33,650 nucleotides of DNA, from positions 1 to 33,650 of the forward strand of contig JAICKA010000020.1 in NCBI GenBank assembly GCA_025928185.1, read 5' to 3'. Shown here in pieces: positions 29,757 to 33,650 of the stretch. Positions within the stretch are counted from its first letter, which is position 1. Every line of letters begins with the position of its first letter. Source of the DNA: Gemmatimonadaceae bacterium. GTDB taxonomy: Bacteria; Gemmatimonadota; Gemmatimonadetes; Gemmatimonadales; Gemmatimonadaceae. A program made the position numbers and the translations under genes. The notes beneath the pieces were generated by a model, which was not told where the DNA came from, made no database searches, and saw nothing but the letters and a program-made list of their open reading frames with translations.

Positions 29757-32411
29757 ATGTCGCTGGTCCAGAGAGCTCGCGCGCGCCTGCGCGCCTTGCT
29801 GCGCCGCACGGCCGCCGACCGCGAGCTGACGGAGGAGATCCGCTTTCACATCGATCAGGAAACCGAAAAGAACGTTCGATCGGGTATGTCGCGCGCCGAG
29901 GCGCGCCGCGTTGCCCTCGCGCACTTCGGCGGCGTCGAGCGCGTGCGGGAGGAGCATCGGGATGTCCGCGGACTGCCGTTGCTCGAGGATGCGGCGTCCG
30001 ACGCGCGGTTCGCGCTCCGGTCGATGCGCCGTACACCGGCGCTTGCCGCGGCTGCGATCATCACCTTGGCGCTCGGCATCGGGGCGAACGTCGCCATCTT
30101 CTCGGCGGTGAATGCGGTCGTGTTGCGCCCGCTGCCGTTTCCGGCACCGGATCGCTTGATGGTGATCGGTGAGGACAATCCGGAAAAGCAGTGGCACATG
30201 CAGTTCGCCGCGCCGGCTAACCTGCTCGACTGGCGCGCCGGCGTCGCCGACTTTCAGGACGTCAGTGGCTACTTCGAAGGGGTCGGCCGCAGCACACTCA
30301 CCGGCCGCGGCGATCCGCAGGTGCTCCACACCTCCACCGTTATCGGCAATCTCTTCTCGACCCTTGGCGTTCGCGCCGCGCTCGGACGCACCTTCACGTT
30401 CGAGGAGAGCTTTGCGCGCGGCACGCACGTCACGGTGCTGAGCGATCGTGCATGGCGGCAGATGTTCGGCGCGGATCCATCGATCGTCGGCAAGAGCATC
30501 GTGCTCGACGGCACATCTATGCAGGTGATCGGCGTGATGCCGCCTGGCTTCTCGTACCCGGCGGACGGCATCGACGCCTGGCAGACGATGGAGTGGACGG
30601 CAAAGGAGCGCGCCGACATCGGCTTCCGCCGCGCACATGGCGTGCGTGCCGTGGCGCGCCTCAAGCCCGGCGTGACGATCGCCGCGGCGAACGCGCAGTT
30701 GCAGACGGTCGTCGAGCGGCTGCAGCATCAATATCCCATCACCAATCGGGTGATGGGCGCGTCGATGCTGCCGCTGCACCGTTTTCTCGTCGGCGACACG
30801 CGGCTTCCGCTGCTCGTGCTGCTCACGTCCGTCGCGTTCCTGCTGCTCATTGCCTGTGCCAACGTCGGCAACTTGCTGCTCGTGCAGGCCTCGGGTCGCG
30901 AGCGCGAAGCAGCATTGCGCCTTGCGCTTGGCGCCGGTCGCGGGCGGCTCGTCCGTCAGGCCCTCGTCGAGAGTCTCGTGTTGTCGCTCGCCGGTGGCGC
31001 CTGCGGGCTCGCGCTCGGCTGCCTCGGTACGCGGCTGCTCGTCCGGTTGCAGCCCGAGCGCATGCTCCGCGTGCACGACTTCGGCGTCGACACCTCGGTG
31101 CTGCTCTACGTCGTGGGCATCACGCTGGTGAGTGGACTCATCTTCGGCATCGCGCCGGCACTCTGGTTCCGGCGTCGCGATCCGGCGGCGTCGCTCAAGG
31201 AGGGCGGCCGCGGCGCGGCGCTCGGCCGCACGGCCAGACGCTGGGGCGAACTGCTCGTCGTGTGCGAAGTCGCGCTCGCACTGGTGATGACGGTGGGCGC
31301 CGGCCTGCTCGTGCGCAGTCTCCTGCAACTCCGGCAGGTCAATCCGGGCTTCGACCCGCACAACGTGCTCGTCGCCGCGGTGGGTCTCAACAACAAGTAC
31401 GACACGGACGCGAAGCAGGACGCGTTCATGCGTCAAATCCAGGCCCGGGTCGCCGCGCTGCCGGGTGTGGTGAGCGTTGGAACGGCGATGAACGTGCCGT
31501 TCACAGGAGTCTCATGGACGACCGAGTTCATCGCGTACGGCCGTCCCGCCAACGACTTCGTGCCGGAGATCGGCATGTCGATCGTTTCGCCATCGTACTT
31601 CGCGACGATGAAGGAACCGCTCCTCCGCGGACGCGTATTCAGCGATGACGATCGCCCCTCCACGACTCACGTCGTCGTGATCAACGAGGCACTCGCCAAG
31701 GACTACTTCAAGGACCAGAACCCGATCGGTCAGCGCATCGCGTTCGACAAGGCGCCGACGGCGACCACGAGGTGGCTCACCGTCATTGGCGTCGTCGGTG
31801 ACGAGCACTCGGATGGCCTGGACGTCACCCCTCGCGTCGAGTCGTTCCAGTCGTCGACGCAACAGATCGCCGGCTACGCAAATCTCGTCGTGCGCACGCG
31901 TGGCGAGCCGACGGCCATGACCGCCGGCGTTCGCGCGGTGCTGCACGACATGGATCCGACGATCGCATTGCTCCAGGTCACGACGATGGAAGCGCTGCGG
32001 AGCCGCTCGCTGGCGCGCACCCGCTTTCTCACGGTCTTGCTGCTCGCCTTCGCGGTAATCGGCGTGACGCTCGCCGTGGTTGGCGTGTACGGCGTCCTCG
32101 CGCAGGTCGCGCGCAATCGCACGCGCGAGATGGGCATTCGTCTCGCGCTCGGCGCGCAGGCCGCTCAAGTGCGTTGGCTCGTCGTGTCGCAGGGCGTCCG
32201 GCTCGCGCTGGTCGGCCTGGTGCTCGGCGCGGTCTCCGCGCTCGCCGGCATGCGAGTCATGGGCGCGCTGCTCTTCCATGTCGCCCCGAACGATCCGCTC
32301 ACGCTGATCGCGGTCGCGGTACTGCTCGCGCTGACGAGCCTCGCGGCATCGTGGATGCCGGCGCTCAAGGCCAGTCGCGCGGATCCGGCGCTGACGATGA
32401 AAGCCGAATGA
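29757..32411 (+). CDS. ADOP-type ABC transporter permease (MacB/FtsX duplicated)
   Basis: An 884-residue inner-membrane protein of the acidobacterial duplicated orphan permease type. An N-terminal prefix at about 1-75 (ELTEEIRFHIDQETEKNVRS, then SRAEARRVALAHFGGVERV) is specific to the group. TM1 (about 94-118, ITLALGIGANVAIFSAVNAV) leads into a MacB-like periplasmic domain, then a first FtsX block of three helices near 340-460. A second periplasmic domain follows (LLQLRQVNPGFDPHNVLVAA), then a second FtsX block near 755-875 that ends SWMPALKASRADPALTMKAE. Both FtsX blocks contain EAALRLALGAGRG or EMGIRLALGAQAA coupling helices. GAGG precedes ATG 29757. No ATPase gene is adjacent, as the name orphan implies; the partner must be elsewhere. 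The substrate is unknown. Confidence 0.94.
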   Translation: MSLVQRARARLRALLRRTAADRELTEEIRFHIDQETEKNVRSGMSRAEARRVALAHFGGVERVREEHRDVRGLPLLEDAASDARFALRSMRRTPALAAAAIITLALGIGANVAIFSAVNAVVLRPLPFPAPDRLMVIGEDNPEKQWHMQFAAPANLLDWRAGVADFQDVSGYFEGVGRSTLTGRGDPQVLHTSTVIGNLFSTLGVRAALGRTFTFEESFARGTHVTVLSDRAWRQMFGADPSIVGKSIVLDGTSMQVIGVMPPGFSYPADGIDAWQTMEWTAKERADIGFRRAHGVRAVARLKPGVTIAAANAQLQTVVERLQHQYPITNRVMGASMLPLHRFLVGDTRLPLLVLLTSVAFLLLIACANVGNLLLVQASGREREAALRLALGAGRGRLVRQALVESLVLSLAGGACGLALGCLGTRLLVRLQPERMLRVHDFGVDTSVLLYVVGITLVSGLIFGIAPALWFRRRDPAASLKEGGRGAALGRTARRWGELLVVCEVALALVMTVGAGLLVRSLLQLRQVNPGFDPHNVLVAAVGLNNKYDTDAKQDAFMRQIQARVAALPGVVSVGTAMNVPFTGVSWTTEFIAYGRPANDFVPEIGMSIVSPSYFATMKEPLLRGRVFSDDDRPSTTHVVVINEALAKDYFKDQNPIGQRIAFDKAPTATTRWLTVIGVVGDEHSDGLDVTPRVESFQSSTQQIAGYANLVVRTRGEPTAMTAGVRAVLHDMDPTIALLQVTTMEALRSRSLARTRFLTVLLLAFAVIGVTLAVVGVYGVLAQVARNRTREMGIRLALGAQAAQVRWLVVSQGVRLALVGLVLGAVSALAGMRVMGALLFHVAPNDPLTLIAVAVLLALTSLAASWMPALKASRADPALTMKAE

Positions 32412-32448
32412 AAGTGAGCTGTACGGCTCTCGGCCACGCGTCGTCCGA

Positions 32449-32476
32449 AGCCAGCCGGTGAGCCGTCAAGCTGGCT
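32449..32476. terminator. Hairpin between convergent genes
   Basis: AGCCAGC (32449-32455) and GCTGGCT (32470-32476) pair over 14 nt in the 71-bp gap between the permease and rhomboid stops. There is no T-run; a modest bidirectional terminator candidate. Confidence 0.35.
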
Positions 32477-32482
32477 CCAACC

Positions 32483-33253
32483 TCAACTCACCGGCGGCAC
32501 CCGATCATCCGGCGGCACGAAGTTGGACAAGAACAACCGCTCCTGCGGCGTCAGACTCATGAGCCCAGACCGGCTGATCTTGTCGAGTATCCGATTCACT
32601 TCGTCGCGATTGATTTCGTGCACGCGCGAGGAATCGACCCGTTGCCAGTTCGCCAGCATGTCGCGGCCGATCTTCGGCGTCGTCTTCGCGCGGAACTTCC
32701 GCGCGCCATGCTGCCGGTCGACCCACATGATGTAGAACCAGCCGGCGACGATGCCGCCCAGGTGCGCGAAGTCCGCCACGCCGCCGCGCGATCCGTTGAA
32801 CCCGCTCCACAACGTCCACAGCACCGCCAGCACGATCAGCAGCCGCGCCTCGATCGGCAGCACGCCCCAGATGTAGATCCGCTCGCGTGGCCAGTAGCGC
32901 GCGAACGCGACCAGCACGCCAAAGATCGCGCCCGACGCGCCGACGATCGCGGCGTACGGCGCGAACACGAACGAGAGGATCGCCCCCGTGATTCCGCTCA
33001 GGAAATAGAGCACGAGAAACCGATTCGCCCCGAGCCGCTCCTCCACCCGCGGGCCGAAGAAGTACAGCGCGATCATGTTGAACAGGATGTGCGTGATGCT
33101 CGCGTGGACGAACATGTACGTGATCACCGTCCACGGGCGCGCCAGAACCAGCGCCGGCACGAACGCCAGCGTCCCGGTGAGCCCACGAACCGTGTTCTGG
33201 AGGAAGAACACGACGACATTGGCGGCGATCAGACGTTTGACCCACGGGGTCAC
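32483..33253 (-). CDS. Rhomboid family intramembrane serine protease
   Basis: A 256-residue polytopic membrane protease that cuts within or near transmembrane segments. Six hydrophobic segments are visible. The catalytic dyad is intact: Ser107 in [14 protein letters not shown] and His164 in [31 protein letters not shown] near 55-74 is the usual His-Asn region and L1/TM2 motif. The cytosolic C-terminus (about 185-256) contains [20 protein letters not shown] and [11 protein letters not shown], a tail common in environmental rhomboids. GTG 33253 has AGGAG 8 nt upstream. It is divergent from prfC and convergent with the ADOP permease, hence probably monocistronic. The substrate is unknown. Confidence 0.94.
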   Translation of the reverse strand: MTPWVKRLIAANVVVFFLQNTVRGLTGTLAFVPALVLARPWTVITYMFVHASITHILFNMIALYFFGPRVEERLGANRFLVLYFLSGITGAILSFVFAPYAAIVGASGAIFGVLVAFARYWPRERIYIWGVLPIEARLLIVLAVLWTLWSGFNGSRGGVADFAHLGGIVAGWFYIMWVDRQHGARKFRAKTTPKIGRDMLANWQRVDSSRVHEINRDEVNRILDKISRSGLMSLTPQERLFLSNFVPPDDRVPPVS

Positions 33254-33301
33254 GGCACACTCCTGAGCGGCGGGATGGTTCGTTACCTTACGAGAGATGT
33301 C

Positions 33302-33332
33302 CGAGGGCCAGATCCTGCGGGATCGGCCCTCG
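33302..33332 (+). promoter_or_regulatory. Strong hairpin in the prfC leader
   Basis: CGAGGGCC (33302-33309) with GGCCCTCG (33325-33332) and GATCC (33311-33315) with GGATC (33320-33324) make a 13-bp stem with one bulged A and loop TGCG. It is followed on the plus strand by a pyrimidine-rich run and lies 43 nt before the prfC GTG. It may be an attenuator, or a terminator of leader transcripts; it could also serve the divergent rhomboid promoter region. Confidence 0.5.
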
Positions 33333-33375
33333 CTGCGTTCCTGCTCCTCTCTTCACTGAATCTAGGCAATTCGTC

Positions 33376-33650
33376 GTGTCGCTCGAGCTCGACCACCGCT
33401 TGCGTGATGCCGTGCAGACGCGGCGCACGTTCGCGATCATCAGCCATCCGGACGCCGGCAAGACCACGCTCACCGAGAAGCTGCTTCTCTACGGTGGCGC
33501 GATCCATCTTGCCGGTTCCGTCAAATCGCGTCGTGCCGCACGACATGCCACGTCCGACTGGATGAAGCTCGAGCAGGAGCGCGGCATCTCGGTCACGTCC
33601 AGCGTGATGCAGTTCCAATATGAAGGATACCACATCAATCTGCTCGACAC
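33376..33650 (+). CDS. prfC: Peptide chain release factor 3, N-terminal part (cut by the window edge)
   Basis: GTPase that recycles RF1/RF2 from the ribosome after termination. Only about 91 of the usual ~530 residues are present. From GTG 33376: an RF3-like start ([20 protein letters not shown]), the P-loop PDAGKTT near 25-31, [20 protein letters not shown], then the RF3-type switch [21 protein letters not shown] followed by [12 protein letters not shown], just before the DTPGH box. [14 protein letters not shown] separates RF3 from EF-G and TypA. No strong Shine-Dalgarno precedes the GTG, and no in-frame ATG lies near. A strong hairpin lies in the leader. It is divergent from the rhomboid gene. 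Confidence 0.93.
   Translation, partial: MSLELDHRLRDAVQTRRTFAIISHPDAGKTTLTEKLLLYGGAIHLAGSVKSRRAARHATSDWMKLEQERGISVTSSVMQFQYEGYHINLLD

Noticed and set aside
29706-31436. A 576-codon minus-strand frame antisense to the ADOP permease
   Set aside because: Arg/Glu/His-rich shadow; the plus-strand gene has all the family motifs.

Overview
The window is GC-rich chromosomal DNA, densely coding on both strands, with frequent GTG/TTG starts and many 1-34 bp gene overlaps. A PadR regulator followed by an ADOP-type duplicated ABC permease, periplasmic S9 peptidases with Ala-rich signal peptides, a MEDS-domain histidine kinase and a WGxxGxxG-tailed surface protein together suggest Gemmatimonadota, with Acidobacteriota as the alternative. 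This placement is inferred from gene content; there is no rRNA or other phylogenetic marker apart from a partial prfC. I saw no tRNA, rRNA, CRISPR array, insertion sequence or phage gene.

Layout. 1-2853 (minus): RND efflux pump, adaptor lipoprotein followed by an inner-membrane permease that runs off the left edge. 3029-3421 (plus): small SPW-repeat membrane protein. 3476-5431 (minus): MEDS-PAS histidine kinase with a His-rich N-terminus. 5432-6288: the largest gene-free stretch, with two degenerate inverted copies of a ~140-bp element and a short tandem repeat. 6289-10694 (minus): an apparent osmoadaptation cluster of MscS channel, trehalose-6-phosphate synthase (8-bp overlap) and Na+/H+ antiporter. 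10804-12356 (plus): a perfect 25-bp dyad, an FTR1-type iron permease and, overlapping it, an Rrf2 regulator with three cysteines spaced as for an Fe-S cluster. 12450-12980 (plus): low-complexity secreted protein with a WGxxGxxG tail.

12947-15582 (minus): COG1233 FAD oxidoreductase downstream of a lipoprotein phosphoesterase. 15629-17284 (plus): AidB/ACAD-like acyl-CoA dehydrogenase. 17307-17360: octamer tandem repeat overlapping the end of pepT. 17347-20770 (minus): secreted prolyl oligopeptidase and peptidase T, one base apart. 20914-25649 (plus): a large CHASE3-PAS-GAF histidine kinase with an RsbRD_N-like C-terminal domain, overlapping a type II NADH dehydrogenase by 4 bp. 25722-27698 (plus): DUF2339 polytopic membrane protein whose GTG abuts a stem-loop. 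27699-28016: gene-free, with three copies of an inverted element. 28017-28517 (minus): Pro/Ala-rich lipoprotein. 28518-28793: hairpin-dense divergent leader. 28794-29267 (plus): PEBP/YbhB-like protein. 29411-32411 (plus): PadR and ADOP permease behind two tandem operator-like dyads. 32483-33253 (minus): rhomboid protease. 33376 to end (plus): prfC, partial, with a strong leader hairpin.

The best leads are regulatory or structural: the FTR1-Rrf2 module with its dyad, the paired PadR dyads, the alternative hairpins before the PEBP gene, the kinase/NDH-2 overlap, and the inverted-repeat elements in the two gene-free stretches. Most long open frames antisense to the genes listed are GC-driven shadows and are omitted.
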